From positions 1 through 33,052 of IMG/VR virus record IMGVR_UViG_3300030329_002906: a stretch of DNA of 33,052 nt; one strand, written 5' to 3'. Shown here piece by piece: positions 4,614 to 13,135 of the stretch. Position 1 is the first letter of the stretch, and each line of letters begins with the position of its first letter. The DNA is from a virus. The notes beneath the pieces are model-generated. The model saw only the letters and a program-made list of their open reading frames with translations. It was not told where the DNA came from and searched no databases. A program made the position numbers and the translations under genes.

Positions 4614-6016
4614 TGTTCGATCCTGCTGCGTTTATTATTAATACCGCACGCGGGTATCAGAAGAATGGGCTGGCGAAGTACTGTGGGGAACAACCGGGTC
4701 CAAGAGGTGGAATGTCGCCACCGCAGAAGCGGTTTCACAGGTCGCAAAATAGAAAAAGGGCCTTCATTGCGGCGAATAAGGTGGGGAAGACGTACTGGGG
4801 TGCGGCTGAAGCCTGGTTTCACCTGCTCTCGGACCACCCGTATCGAGAAGTGCCGGACCCTGGCTCTACTGGGTGGGTCTTGTGCTCTGACTTAAGGACC
4901 GGCTGGGAAACTATATCGGAAGTCATGCATGAACTGGAGCCTCCGGGCGTGCTTGATGACTCTTGTAAGTATGTGCCGGGCATTGGGTATCTGTATCGAA
5001 GCCAGAAGATTATTCGGACTATCAATGGTAGCCAGATGGTGGGTAAAGGATGCGAGCAGTCGCTACTTGCGCTGGAATCAAAAAGGGTCCAGTGGGCGTG
5101 GGTCGATGAGCCCCCCAAAGAAAGTCACTGGCACGGCCTAAGAGCACGTTTAACCATGGATATGGCGCCGTACTGGCTAACGCTCACGCCGGTTGGGCGG
5201 CCTGTGCAGTGGTTGCAACATATGCTGGAGGGATCGATTGAAGACAATATTGACCCGGAACCGGGGTGGCACGTCGAACACATCGAGCTTTCCATGGAGA
5301 ATGCGCCGCATCGTAGCGAAGAAGATATCGAAGCGCAGAAACTGGAGTGCTCGCCCTGGGAATACAACCAGCGGATCTTGGCGCAGTGGGAGGGGCTCAC
5401 CAAAGATCGTTGGGTATCGGGCTTTTCGGAGGGCAACTTGTTCGACGACGAAGATGTGCCGAAAGACATCCAGTCCATCGGGCTTGGATTCGACCATGGC
5501 GTGCGTCCCGGTAAGTCGGTCTGCCACCTTGTTGCTTGGGATGGGTTTACTCTTTGGGTTCTCGATGAGCACTCTGATGACGAACTCTCAACCCCCGCGT
5601 CCGAGGCCCGAGCCATAACGGAAATGCTTCGTGCTTGGGGCTTAGAGCTTTCGGATGTTGACGAGGCAAGGGGCGATAGCAACTCTGCGGGCAAAATGGG
5701 CATGGGTTTCAGCCTAAATGACCTATATATGCGTGAATTCGCGCGTATTGCTGGCGCCTCCAAGGCTCCTTTTGAGATCAGGGTGCCATATAAGCGCCGT
5801 GGATCTATCGATGCGCGTGTTCGTATGATGTCGAGTGCTTGTGTCGACGGAAGATTCCGCGTACATAAAGGATGCACCCGATTGATCCATACTTTGCGCC
5901 ACTGGCGTGGTGCCAACGATGACCTTAAAGATCCTTTTGATTCTTGCGGATACATTTCCGAGATATACTTGGCGCCGAGCGGCAACAAGGGTCCGGGACT
6001 CATGCTGATCGGGTAG
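4613..6016 (+). CDS. terL: Terminase large subunit (467 aa)
   Basis: The N-terminal ATPase shows a Walker A motif (AANKVGKT, residues 53-60) and a Walker B motif (VQWAWVDEPP, 159-168). The second half has a nuclease-type strand (GLGFDHG, 290-296) and further acidic positions (DEARGDSNSAGK, about 350-361). This is the motor that drives DNA into the prohead and cuts it, acting at the portal. The length of 467 residues is normal. It overlaps terS by one base and is followed after 10 bases by the portal gene. The Walker A form with N rather than the more usual arrangement is seen in some phage terminases. Confidence 0.95.
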   Translation: MFDPAAFIINTARGYQKNGLAKYCGEQPGPRGGMSPPQKRFHRSQNRKRAFIAANKVGKTYWGAAEAWFHLLSDHPYREVPDPGSTGWVLCSDLRTGWETISEVMHELEPPGVLDDSCKYVPGIGYLYRSQKIIRTINGSQMVGKGCEQSLLALESKRVQWAWVDEPPKESHWHGLRARLTMDMAPYWLTLTPVGRPVQWLQHMLEGSIEDNIDPEPGWHVEHIELSMENAPHRSEEDIEAQKLECSPWEYNQRILAQWEGLTKDRWVSGFSEGNLFDDEDVPKDIQSIGLGFDHGVRPGKSVCHLVAWDGFTLWVLDEHSDDELSTPASEARAITEMLRAWGLELSDVDEARGDSNSAGKMGMGFSLNDLYMREFARIAGASKAPFEIRVPYKRRGSIDARVRMMSSACVDGRFRVHKGCTRLIHTLRHWRGANDDLKDPFDSCGYISEIYLAPSGNKGPGLMLIG

Positions 6017-6026
6017 TGGAGCGCAC

Positions 6027-7604
6027 ATGTACGACATTCCTGGTGATTACCTGCCTCAGTCCGATGAAGACGTTGCTCGTTGGGACGTTCAAAGTTTGCG
6101 TTATCGCATGTTGACGGGACAACACCGGGAAGATGTGATCGAAGAAATACGCGGCATGTTTGCTGCGGAGATCTCCATGGAACTGGAGGTTAATCCTGAC
6201 CTTTCGCGGAACACCTTTCGCATGGTATGGCAGCAGCTATGCAATGCGTACCTTGACGCGCCAATGGTTTCATTGAAAGGTGGCGAGTCCCCGAGCATGA
6301 GTTCGGTTATTACCCACAGATTGTGGCCCCAGCGGCAGACTGCTGATCTTTGGGCGCAGGCTATTCGAGAGTCGCTGTTCCGTTTGGACTGGGTTCCGGG
6401 CGGGAATCACGTCCACTACCGTCCGGTCGCCCCAGACTTGGTTGTTTGTCGGGCTTTGCCTGATGAGCCAGATGTTCCGGGATATGTTTCGGAAGTTCGG
6501 TTGCGCCACCTGCCCAACGGGGAAGAGGTCTGGACCAAAGAGATCTGGGACATCATGTCTCCGACTCCGATTTTTAAGATCTTGACCAAAGCCGGTGATG
6601 TTTGGACCGATGTGACTGCACAGTTTGCGCCCGATTTGGCTGGTGAGTACCCTTATATGGACCGAGAGGGCAAGCCCATCCTTCCATATGAGTTGATCCA
6701 TGCCGAAATCGCCCCACAGCTCTGGTCCTACCATACGGGCGCGGAACTCGTGGCCGGTTCGCTTAGGTTGGCCGCTTTGTGGACCCACTGGGGTGACGGT
6801 TTTACCTCCGCATCTCATCCTCAGCGCTATGCGGTTGACGTTTCTACTCAAGCGGGCATCACCCGGCACTACTCGGGACACAACGTCGAAGTCATCCCGA
6901 CAGATCACAAGTCCATCCTGAGATTCAAGTCGGATGGGCCTACTGGGGCTGTACTTGGGCAGTATTCTGCTGCCATGGACCCTCGAACGGCTGCCGAATC
7001 GCTGCGCATGTATGAGAAAGGCTTGGCTGTTTACGCTGGATTGAACCCAAGCGACCTACAGTTGACCCAGGGGCAGTCAGGGTACGCCATCGTAGTCTCA
7101 AACCAAGGCAAAAGAGCCCAGCAGAAGCGCACAGAACCGGCCAGACGCATGGCTGATCAGCGCATTCTGGCCAAGGCCGCGAAGATGGCCAACGCATACT
7201 CGATGGTGTCTCCAAACCTCCCAGAAGAGCCTGGGGATTATCGTATTGAATACTCGAACGTGGGAACGACGCCCGAAGAGCGCAAGACTCACACTGAAGT
7301 CATCGAAGCAGAGCTGAAGATGGGACTGATCTCCCGTGTTGAAGCGTATCGACGCCTGAATCCGGGTGTTGAGAGCGATGAAGAGGCCGTTCGTCGGCTT
7401 ATTGATATCGATCGGATGACCAAGATCTTAAACCGGAGCCAGCAAGCTCCACAAACCGCAACACCAGCGACACAGGGTGATGACAATGAGCGAAGAAACG
7501 AAGGAGGAGACTCAGAACTCGTCGGGGACGGTACCGAGCTACCGGCTGAGGGAGGAATCGGAGAAGCGGAGGAAAGCGGAGGAGCAGTTATCGAAGATTC
7601 TTGA
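6027..7604 (+). CDS. Portal protein (525 aa)
   Basis: Position directly after terL, length and the general pattern fit a siphovirus portal. There is a long alpha/beta body, a GPTGAVLGQYSAAMDPRTAA-type region near residue 310, and a helical C-terminal stem segment (RRMADQRILAKAAKMANAYS). The dodecameric portal is the DNA channel at one capsid vertex, binding terminase during packaging and neck proteins afterwards. A GGAG site lies before the start. The last 120 bases, encoding an acidic, Gly-rich tail, overlap the start of the next gene in another frame, which is unusual in extent. Confidence 0.85.
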   Translation: MYDIPGDYLPQSDEDVARWDVQSLRYRMLTGQHREDVIEEIRGMFAAEISMELEVNPDLSRNTFRMVWQQLCNAYLDAPMVSLKGGESPSMSSVITHRLWPQRQTADLWAQAIRESLFRLDWVPGGNHVHYRPVAPDLVVCRALPDEPDVPGYVSEVRLRHLPNGEEVWTKEIWDIMSPTPIFKILTKAGDVWTDVTAQFAPDLAGEYPYMDREGKPILPYELIHAEIAPQLWSYHTGAELVAGSLRLAALWTHWGDGFTSASHPQRYAVDVSTQAGITRHYSGHNVEVIPTDHKSILRFKSDGPTGAVLGQYSAAMDPRTAAESLRMYEKGLAVYAGLNPSDLQLTQGQSGYAIVVSNQGKRAQQKRTEPARRMADQRILAKAAKMANAYSMVSPNLPEEPGDYRIEYSNVGTTPEERKTHTEVIEAELKMGLISRVEAYRRLNPGVESDEEAVRRLIDIDRMTKILNRSQQAPQTATPATQGDDNERRNEGGDSELVGDGTELPAEGGIGEAEESGGAVIEDS

Positions 7605-8094
7605 GGAAGTGAAGGGTCTGAAGACCGCACTTTCCGAGGCACATGCGAAGCTCGACACCACTTCGTCCGTACATGAGCAAGATATTGCTTTGATCTCTGC
7701 TGGAATCATCGATGCAGAGGTCCGAGAGTTCGTTCGCGAGCGCTTCAGCAAGGCAAAGGACCCCGGAGACTTTGCAACCTGGATGGCCAATCAGCAGAAG
7801 AACCCATCTGCACTGTTGGCGCCGTTCCTGAAGAAGGAAGAGCCCAAGGCTGAGGCCAAAGTCGAGGCCAAGGCAGAGCCAAAGGTCGAAGAGAAGCCCA
7901 GCCCGGCTGTTGCGCTGAAGGGCAACCCAAATGCAGGCGCAGATCAACCGGTACACAACAACGGTGTGCAGTGGTCGGCCAATGACATCAAAGCAGCGGT
8001 TGCGCGAAACAGGGGTGTTGGTCTTGGGGCATCTAAGGATGCGATTCTGAAGGCTCTTGCGGCAGAAGGACTGATCAAAGCACCTTCTGTTTGA
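7486..8094 (+). CDS. Scaffold-like protein (202 aa)
   Basis: A coiled-coil segment (about residues 20-60, rich in Glu, Lys, Arg and Leu) is followed by a helical region. An Ala/Glu/Lys/Pro linker (EEPKAEAKVEAKAEPKVEEK) and a short C-terminal helix complete the protein. Placement between portal and major capsid protein and this composition fit an internal scaffold that directs prohead assembly. The start at 7486 has AGGG 8 bases upstream. GTG 7477 and ATG 7480 are in-frame alternatives. It overlaps the end of the portal gene by about 119 bases. Confidence 0.75.
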   Translation: MSEETKEETQNSSGTVPSYRLREESEKRRKAEEQLSKILEEVKGLKTALSEAHAKLDTTSSVHEQDIALISAGIIDAEVREFVRERFSKAKDPGDFATWMANQQKNPSALLAPFLKKEEPKAEAKVEAKAEPKVEEKPSPAVALKGNPNAGADQPVHNNGVQWSANDIKAAVARNRGVGLGASKDAILKALAAEGLIKAPSV

Positions 8095-8141
8095 CATGCT
8101 GTAGCGTCAAGAGATAGTTTTGTAGTGTAGCGGTTCCGCCC

Positions 8142-8181
8142 CCCGATAGTGGGTGTCGAAAATCATTTCCTCACTATTGGG
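8142..8181 (+). promoter_or_regulatory. Leader hairpin covering the capsid gene ribosome binding site
   Basis: CCCGATAGTG (8142-8151) pairs with CACTATTGGG (8172-8181), with one G-T wobble. The 3' arm includes the first bases of GGGAG (8179-8183), the ribosome binding site of the capsid gene starting at 8193. The structure could limit or time capsid translation, or serve as an RNase III-type processing point. The interval 8095-8192 is the largest gap in the head region. Confidence 0.6.
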
Positions 8182-8192
8182 AGCCTATTACC

Positions 8193-9137
8193 ATGGCCAA
8201 TGAAGTAAAATTTGGAACTGACGGAGTCGACGGTCTAGTCACCTCCGGTGGTCGCGTTGCGGAGGTTCTTTCCGCGCTTGTTCGTCAACAGCTCTATGAT
8301 GCTACCGATCTACGGAGCGTCATGACCCTGATCCCCTGGAGCGCAGTGGGCTCGGATAAGATGGAGGTAACCCTGGACGCCATTCCTGGAGCCTTCTCTG
8401 CCGCAGCCTCTGAAATATCTGGTGGAACGGCTGTCGCCAATTCCGCGTACAGCACTAGCAAGTTCTCCTTGCAGGTTGCACGCTATGCGAGAGCCTATCA
8501 AGTGACCGATCTGTTCGGCATCACCGGTGGCCCCATCGACATCGACCGCGTTGTGAACAAGCTTGTCGAAGGCGCTGGTCTGACCATGACTGACCTCCTT
8601 TGCAACCTGTTCCCAAGCCTCGCAAGCCAGGTTGGAACCACTACTGTTGACCTTGACGTGGACACCATCTACGATGCGCTGTTCCAGCTCAACAACTCCA
8701 ATGCTTCCGGCCCATATACGGCTGTGCTGCACGCCGAGCAGATGAACGACTTTCGCCAGTCGCTTCGTAGCGAGACTGGAGCTATCCAGTTCCGTGAAGC
8801 TACCGCTGAAACGCTTCAGGCTCGTGGTCCTGGTTATCAGGGCGACTTCCTGGGCATTCGCTTCTACCAGAGCGACAGCGTGACCAAGGTCAACGCAAAT
8901 GCTGACTGGGCTGGCGCAATGTTTGTGGATGGATGCTTCGCATACACCATGGCTCCGGTTCGGTCGCTTCAGGGCTACATTCCTCAAGACAACATTCTTG
9001 TGGATGCTGGAGAGGTTCTGGTCGAGCTTGACCGGGACGCAGACAACGCCATGAGTAAATGTATCGCGAACATGTATCCGGCTGTTGTCGAGGTTGAAGA
9101 CCTTCGCGGTGTAGAGATCATCTCTGACGTGAACTAA
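8193..9137 (+). CDS. Major capsid protein (314 aa)
   Basis: Its position after portal and scaffold, its size and its composition (few Cys, abundant Ala, Gly and Asp, many short strands) indicate the major capsid protein, probably of HK97 fold. A typical mid-region reads TAVLHAEQMNDFRQSLRS. The C-terminal part contains a long beta segment (ILVDAGEVLVELDRDADNAM). A GGGAG ribosome binding site lies 9 bases before the start and is partly within a hairpin. A strong intrinsic terminator follows 8 bases after the stop, as expected for a gene needing the highest expression. Confidence 0.85.
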   Translation: MANEVKFGTDGVDGLVTSGGRVAEVLSALVRQQLYDATDLRSVMTLIPWSAVGSDKMEVTLDAIPGAFSAAASEISGGTAVANSAYSTSKFSLQVARYARAYQVTDLFGITGGPIDIDRVVNKLVEGAGLTMTDLLCNLFPSLASQVGTTTVDLDVDTIYDALFQLNNSNASGPYTAVLHAEQMNDFRQSLRSETGAIQFREATAETLQARGPGYQGDFLGIRFYQSDSVTKVNANADWAGAMFVDGCFAYTMAPVRSLQGYIPQDNILVDAGEVLVELDRDADNAMSKCIANMYPAVVEVEDLRGVEIISDVN

Positions 9138-9145
9138 ATATTTAA

Positions 9146-9180
9146 GGGAGCCTCCTGTTCTGGGGGCTCCCTTTTTCTTT
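9146..9180 (+). terminator. Intrinsic terminator after the capsid gene
   Basis: GGGAGCCTCC (9146-9155) and GGGGGCTCCC (9162-9171) form a 10-bp stem with one G-T pair and a TGTTCT loop, followed by TTTTTCTTT. It would end much of the transcription coming from the head genes and let the capsid gene be expressed above the tail genes, which must depend on read-through or a further promoter. Confidence 0.9.
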
Positions 9181-9192
9181 AAGGAGCAAGAC

Positions 9193-9894
9193 ATGCAGCA
9201 ATCAACAGTGCGACTCACACAACCAAAACGAGAGAAAGCGCACGTTAGGGACTCACATGGTTTACCGCTTAGGCGTGGCGCGAGGCCAGGAAAGCGGTTT
9301 GTGTACGTTCACTACTCGAAGTCATGGGAGTTTGTCAGCCCTGAATGGGGATTTCTACCCATTCCAAAGAAGGTTATCGCCACGCCGGGCTGTAACGGTG
9401 TTGGCAAAAGCGGAGATTTGACTCCAGTAATTGTTGGCGTTTCCCAGAAGGGGGGGACATATATCGATCCCACCGACAGTCGACTTGGTGAATACGAGGG
9501 CTACGTCCAGTATTACGACTGCGAGAATGGGGCGAAGTGGTACTGCGACTTCTGCTCTGAGGCCACGGTGCTTCCTGATGGTCAGATCATCTGGTCATCA
9601 AGGGCCGATGAGTGGAAGGGGTTTCGTAAGCAGCTCAAGGATTCTGGAATTATCCAGCCCCTGATCGCTGAGGTTTACGAAATGATTCTTGCAAAGCAAG
9701 TCACCCGCACCGAGAGGATCGGTTCAAAGATTCATCGGAATCCCCACCTTCAAGAGAAGTATGACGCAGAGATGCAGAAGCTTGAGGATATGAAGAAGTG
9801 CTGGGCTGATATGACTGCGGTGAAGCTCAAGGCAGCCAAGTCCAAGCCAAAGGCATCTCGCAGAAGAGCGGCAGATCCGCTCAAGGAGTCCTGA
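9193..9894 (+). CDS. Hypothetical protein with CDFC motif (233 aa)
   Basis: I do not recognise this protein. It starts with a basic, flexible region, has a central beta-rich part (GEYEGYVQYYDCENGAKWYC) with a CxxC pair (YCDFCSE, about residues 117-123), and ends in a helical segment and a Lys/Arg-rich tail. The ribosome binding site AAGGAG lies right after the capsid terminator. Its position between capsid and decoration-like genes is odd for a cysteine-containing, basic-tailed protein. It might bind DNA or be a minor virion component. Confidence 0.75.
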   Translation: MQQSTVRLTQPKREKAHVRDSHGLPLRRGARPGKRFVYVHYSKSWEFVSPEWGFLPIPKKVIATPGCNGVGKSGDLTPVIVGVSQKGGTYIDPTDSRLGEYEGYVQYYDCENGAKWYCDFCSEATVLPDGQIIWSSRADEWKGFRKQLKDSGIIQPLIAEVYEMILAKQVTRTERIGSKIHRNPHLQEKYDAEMQKLEDMKKCWADMTAVKLKAAKSKPKASRRRAADPLKES

Positions 9895-10037
9895 TGTCTG
9901 GAGAGAAAGGCGGGCGCCGCGAACAGATCGACCGAATGGTTCGACACATGGTCCAGAATGGGGCCAACGCGAGCAAGGCTAAGAAGAAGGCCGTCGAGTG
10001 TGCTGTTCGAGCAGACAGGCGGGAAGATAAGAAGTAG
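9894..10037 (+). CDS. Small basic protein (47 aa)
   Basis: ATG at 9894 overlaps the preceding stop by one base (TGATG) and AAGGAG lies 5 bases before it, a strong case for translation. The 47-residue product is helical and charged (MSGEKGGRREQIDRMVRHM, then an Ala/Lys-rich part ending RREDKK). It has no membrane segment. It may be a partner of the gene before it. Nothing further is recognisable. Confidence 0.65.
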   Translation: MSGEKGGRREQIDRMVRHMVQNGANASKAKKKAVECAVRADRREDKK

Positions 10038-10076
10038 ACTTTAATCCCGTGCCGGGAATATCCGTAGGAGGATGAA

Positions 10077-10439
10077 ATGGCATTTAACGGTTCAAACCCT
10101 TTTAAGATCCCACGACCCCTCGCGCTGCCCGGCGCTTGGAATGCAGAGTCTCTGACAGGTGATAAGACGCTCACCCTGAAGGACTCGATCGCACAGGCAC
10201 TCGATCCGGGTGGCGGCAACAAGTCCGTGATCCTACCCGGCGGGCTCACCAAGGGACGTTTTTACGTCATCGCCAACACGGGTGAAGAGATTCTAATCAT
10301 CTGCCAGCCCAACGGCTCCGCCGAGGTGGGTAGAGCAGATCAGAACGACATGGCCATTGTGTACGCATCTGACGATGTGGCCGCTGGAGCCTCTTCTGGC
10401 TGGTCCTTGTTCTTCATGGTTTCTGGTTCGCCAACCTAA
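10077..10439 (+). CDS. Probable head decoration or fibre-base protein (120 aa)
   Basis: This is a small beta-rich protein with a proline-rich start (NPFKIPRPLALPGAW) and a repeating strand pattern (GRFYVIANTGEEILIICQP). Small Gly-rich beta proteins at this position often sit on the outside of the capsid. A near-ideal TAGGAGG site precedes the start. No enzyme motif is present. The identity is inferred from composition and location only. Confidence 0.65.
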   Translation: MAFNGSNPFKIPRPLALPGAWNAESLTGDKTLTLKDSIAQALDPGGGNKSVILPGGLTKGRFYVIANTGEEILIICQPNGSAEVGRADQNDMAIVYASDDVAAGASSGWSLFFMVSGSPT

Positions 10440-10455
10440 TCAATAGGAGGCCCTC

Positions 10456-11208
10456 ATGTCGGATACTCTTTACAGTGCCCGGTTTCGGGGGCCTACTCTT
10501 ATTGAGCACAACAAGTCTCAGACCATCTCTCTCGATATTGAGAAGGATGGTTCTGCGACCTCCATCACGTCCGGCAAGTTCTACTTGTACGATGCGGGTG
10601 GAAACGCCATTGTAGACGCCCAGACGGCCACTGTAGCCTCTGGGACCATCTCTGGGACTGTTGCTGCTGCCGACACCAGCGGAAAGACTCTGGGGCCATC
10701 CTGGCTTGTCAGATTTGATGCTGTCATCGGTGGCAAGACGTATCGGTTCAACAATGATGCGTGTCTCTGCGTCGCCAGGCTCTATCCACCCATCGGCCAG
10801 ACCGATTTGGTGAATCGCCATTCAGATGTGGCCAACCTGCTCGCATCTGGGGTTACCAGTTGCCAACAGTACATTGATGATGCCTGGAGTGACATCACCA
10901 ATCGTATGTATTCGGAGCAAAGCTACTTCTGGCGACTTCGTACACCGAGCGCTTTTCGCAACGTCATGTTTGCCCGTTCCTTGGCGTTGATATTTCGGGA
11001 TTACGCCACGCTGCTCAATGCAGGCGACCGATACATGCAGCTCTCGGATTATTATGAGCAGCAATATGAGCGGGCGTATTCGAAGCTCCGTAGCAGAATT
11101 GATCAGGATGAAGACAACCAGTTGAGCGATCGTCAGCAGTCTATACCTGCCGTCACTTATCTGACCCCGTTAAGCTATAGGCGGAATCGTACTCGACGGA
11201 ACTACTAA
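10456..11208 (+). CDS. Head-tail adaptor with N-terminal beta domain (250 aa)
   Basis: The first ~95 residues form a beta-sandwich-like domain (LIEHNKSQTISLDIEKDG…). The rest is helical, beginning LYPPIGQTDLVNRHSDVANL and containing AWSDITNRMYSEQSYFW, which resembles the helical adaptor proteins that bind below the portal. The adaptor would form a ring between portal and stopper in the neck. AGGAGG lies before the start, and the stop overlaps the next start by one base. The two-part build may be a fusion. Confidence 0.6.
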   Translation: MSDTLYSARFRGPTLIEHNKSQTISLDIEKDGSATSITSGKFYLYDAGGNAIVDAQTATVASGTISGTVAAADTSGKTLGPSWLVRFDAVIGGKTYRFNNDACLCVARLYPPIGQTDLVNRHSDVANLLASGVTSCQQYIDDAWSDITNRMYSEQSYFWRLRTPSAFRNVMFARSLALIFRDYATLLNAGDRYMQLSDYYEQQYERAYSKLRSRIDQDEDNQLSDRQQSIPAVTYLTPLSYRRNRTRRNY

Positions 11209-11645
11209 TGACTCCCGACTCAGCCCTGACTGCCATCATTGCCAGGCTTGAAGCAGCGGGTTTAGCTAAAGCGGTAAGCCCACTTGGTGTATCCAACGCC
11301 TCGGCTCCGCAGATGAACCGCTCTTTCTCTGTCAAGATGCAGAGTATGTCCCCTGCTTCGAGCCCGGATCGATTCAAGCCAACTGTAGCTGGTTTGCGGG
11401 TTTCTGTTCGGTTCCAGATCGAGCTTGGGCATCGGATCAACCCAAACAGTGGGCAGACCGCGATCAGCCAGGCCCTTCAAGATCTACATACCGCCATTAA
11501 GTACCTCGACGTGAGCGGAACATCCTTGACCCAGGAGGGCTCTATTAACGTTGGAGCATCTACGTCCCAGTACCTGTCTGGTGGTGCCTATTATATACAG
11601 AGCTTTCCGCTCGACGTAGTGTTCAATCTTTCGATGGTGATTTAG
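11208..11645 (+). CDS. Probable neck or tail-terminator protein (145 aa)
   Basis: Position and length fit a tail-terminator or stopper-type protein in the neck. It starts with a helix (DSALTAIIARLEAAGLAKAV), then has alternating beta strands (VAGLRVSVRFQIELGH) and a final strand (YYIQSFPLDVVFNLSMVI). This layout is seen in lambda gpU-like proteins. It overlaps the preceding and following genes by one base each. The family is inferred from layout, not from a diagnostic motif. Confidence 0.55.
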   Translation: MTPDSALTAIIARLEAAGLAKAVSPLGVSNASAPQMNRSFSVKMQSMSPASSPDRFKPTVAGLRVSVRFQIELGHRINPNSGQTAISQALQDLHTAIKYLDVSGTSLTQEGSINVGASTSQYLSGGAYYIQSFPLDVVFNLSMVI

Positions 11646-12076
11646 TGGGAGAAGTGTCGGTTGAAATCCGTCTTAGGTCGATCGATCAGATGGTCAATCG
11701 AATACATGGAAGAGTACGCCCATACACCATTCGAGAACAAAACCTACTGACTGAATACGCATTCAGTCTTATTGAAAAGATTGAAACTGAATGGCCAATA
11801 TTGACCGGATATAGCCTTGTCCGATGGGCTCCTCGATTGGAGACTGTTCCTGGTGATACCCGTTTATATATTGAGAATTCTGCCTGGTATGCGAATTGGG
11901 TGCACGCCAAAGGCACCAGAAGGATTAATAATATCTGGCTTGGAAGGCCGATATATCACGACGTTATCGCGGAAGCGTTCAACCAGGTAAAGCCAAACCT
12001 GTTTCGAGACATGAGAGCCGAAATACAGAGAACGGAGAATAATCGAAAGCCTACTGGTACAGGATTTTTGCAATGA
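11645..12076 (+). CDS. HK97 gp10-like neck protein (143 aa)
   Basis: The sequence has the usual signs of the gp10 head-tail family: a helix of moderate length (EYAFSLIEKIETEWPILTGYS), a Trp-rich strand (LVRWAPRLE) and an aromatic motif near YIENSAWYANWVHAKGTR. It starts with GTG at 11645 overlapping the previous stop, with no strong ribosome binding site, so translation is probably coupled. It overlaps the next gene by four bases. It would lie at the neck and help attach the tail. Confidence 0.6.
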   Translation: MGEVSVEIRLRSIDQMVNRIHGRVRPYTIREQNLLTEYAFSLIEKIETEWPILTGYSLVRWAPRLETVPGDTRLYIENSAWYANWVHAKGTRRINNIWLGRPIYHDVIAEAFNQVKPNLFRDMRAEIQRTENNRKPTGTGFLQ

Positions 12077-12630
12077 AAGCTGTTGTACATTCTACATATT
12101 TGAACTTCGACGACATAGAATTCAGAATTGTTCAGCTCGTTGTAGATGAGATGCACATTATGGCCGATGAGATTCTTGCGGACACTAAGCGAATGTGGTC
12201 TGGCTGGAAGTACAAGGACAGGCCGTCAGGGTATCGAAACATCTCCCAAAAGGCTTGGAAGATTGCGGTAGAGCCAAGCGGAACTGGTGCTGTCATAGTT
12301 CTGAAGAACGACGCTATCGATTGGCGGGCCGATTATTATGCCAGCAAAGGGAAGGGGGGTCTTGCAGCCAAGTATAGGAACCGCCCTTACGTTTTCTCTC
12401 CCGGGGGCAGCCCCCCTATATGGGTATCGAGAAGAAAGATGGGCAACCCCGAGCTTTTCAAGGTTTTGGAGATGATTGAAACCAAGCATTCTCCAGAGTT
12501 GGAAAAGAGAATCGCACAGCGTATAGTTAACGAGTCTAAGAACTCCCCGAGGACCTCTAAGAAGGCTTCCAAGTTCTCTGGCGTCCAGCGTGTTATTGCA
12601 AAACTACTCTCACCATTTAGGAGGTCATGA
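12073..12630 (+). CDS. Second gp10-like neck protein (185 aa)
   Basis: The order of elements parallels the gene before it: an N-terminal helix (IVQLVVDEMHIMADEILADT), a GYRNISQKAWKIAV segment and a central NDAIDWRADYYASKG stretch. Then it diverges into a Pro- and Gly-rich loop (FSPGGSPPIWVSRRK) and a basic C-terminus. It may be a diverged tandem copy or a partner with a related fold. ATGA overlap with the upstream gene suggests coupling. The product likely belongs to the neck or tail completion complex. Confidence 0.5.
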   Translation: MKAVVHSTYLNFDDIEFRIVQLVVDEMHIMADEILADTKRMWSGWKYKDRPSGYRNISQKAWKIAVEPSGTGAVIVLKNDAIDWRADYYASKGKGGLAAKYRNRPYVFSPGGSPPIWVSRRKMGNPELFKVLEMIETKHSPELEKRIAQRIVNESKNSPRTSKKASKFSGVQRVIAKLLSPFRRS

Positions 12631-13118
12631 TGGCCGAATCAACTGTTGTCAAAGTCCGCAGGGACGGAACCATAATCCTCAAAGACGGTGGCAGTAACAC
12701 CTACACCGTCGCGTATGAGAACGGTGATCTATCGTTCGATGGCGGATCCAAGGCGGATCGAATCGTGATCCGAGATCGCGGAACCATTGTCGGCCTACGG
12801 AAGGGCGATGATCCGGTACCATCTCTCTCCTTCACCGTCATGATGCGCGAATTCCACGACAACTCTGCCGGTTCGTTGATTGACTTCTTGGACAACAGTG
12901 GACCAGTGTCGCTCACCTCTTCTGGCGGAACTGGGTACGAGCAGTTCTTGATCGACATCGAGTTTACCGTAGAGGGAACCTCGCATGGTGATGCCAACGA
13001 CCACCGGGCGACTGCTTCAAAGTGCCTCTGCACCTGGAGCTTCAGCGAGGGTGACCCAGACACTATTAGTGTGACCGCCGAGATCTATGGTGGAGTCGCA
13101 TACACCGAGCCTACATGA
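12630..13118 (+). CDS. Major tail tube protein (162 aa)
   Basis: A small beta-rich protein ahead of the tail chaperones and tape measure is the expected place for the tail tube subunit, and its length and composition fit. Features include TIILKDGGSNTYTVAYENG at the start, a strand pair (VPSLSFTVMMREFHD) and a C-terminal beta region ending DTISVTAEIYGG. The start at 12630 is preferred to 12627 because AGGAGG is 5 bases before it but only 2 before the earlier ATG. Confidence 0.75.
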   Translation: MAESTVVKVRRDGTIILKDGGSNTYTVAYENGDLSFDGGSKADRIVIRDRGTIVGLRKGDDPVPSLSFTVMMREFHDNSAGSLIDFLDNSGPVSLTSSGGTGYEQFLIDIEFTVEGTSHGDANDHRATASKCLCTWSFSEGDPDTISVTAEIYGGVAYTEPT

Positions 13119-13135
13119 TTTGAAAAGGAGCAATG

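Noticed and set aside
5125-6003. Long minus-strand frame opposite terL
   Set aside because: Shadow of a codon-biased gene; the plus-strand terminase has all expected motifs.
8310-9218. Minus-strand frame of about 300 residues opposite the capsid gene
   Set aside because: Lies entirely over the capsid gene and its terminator, with no ribosome site.
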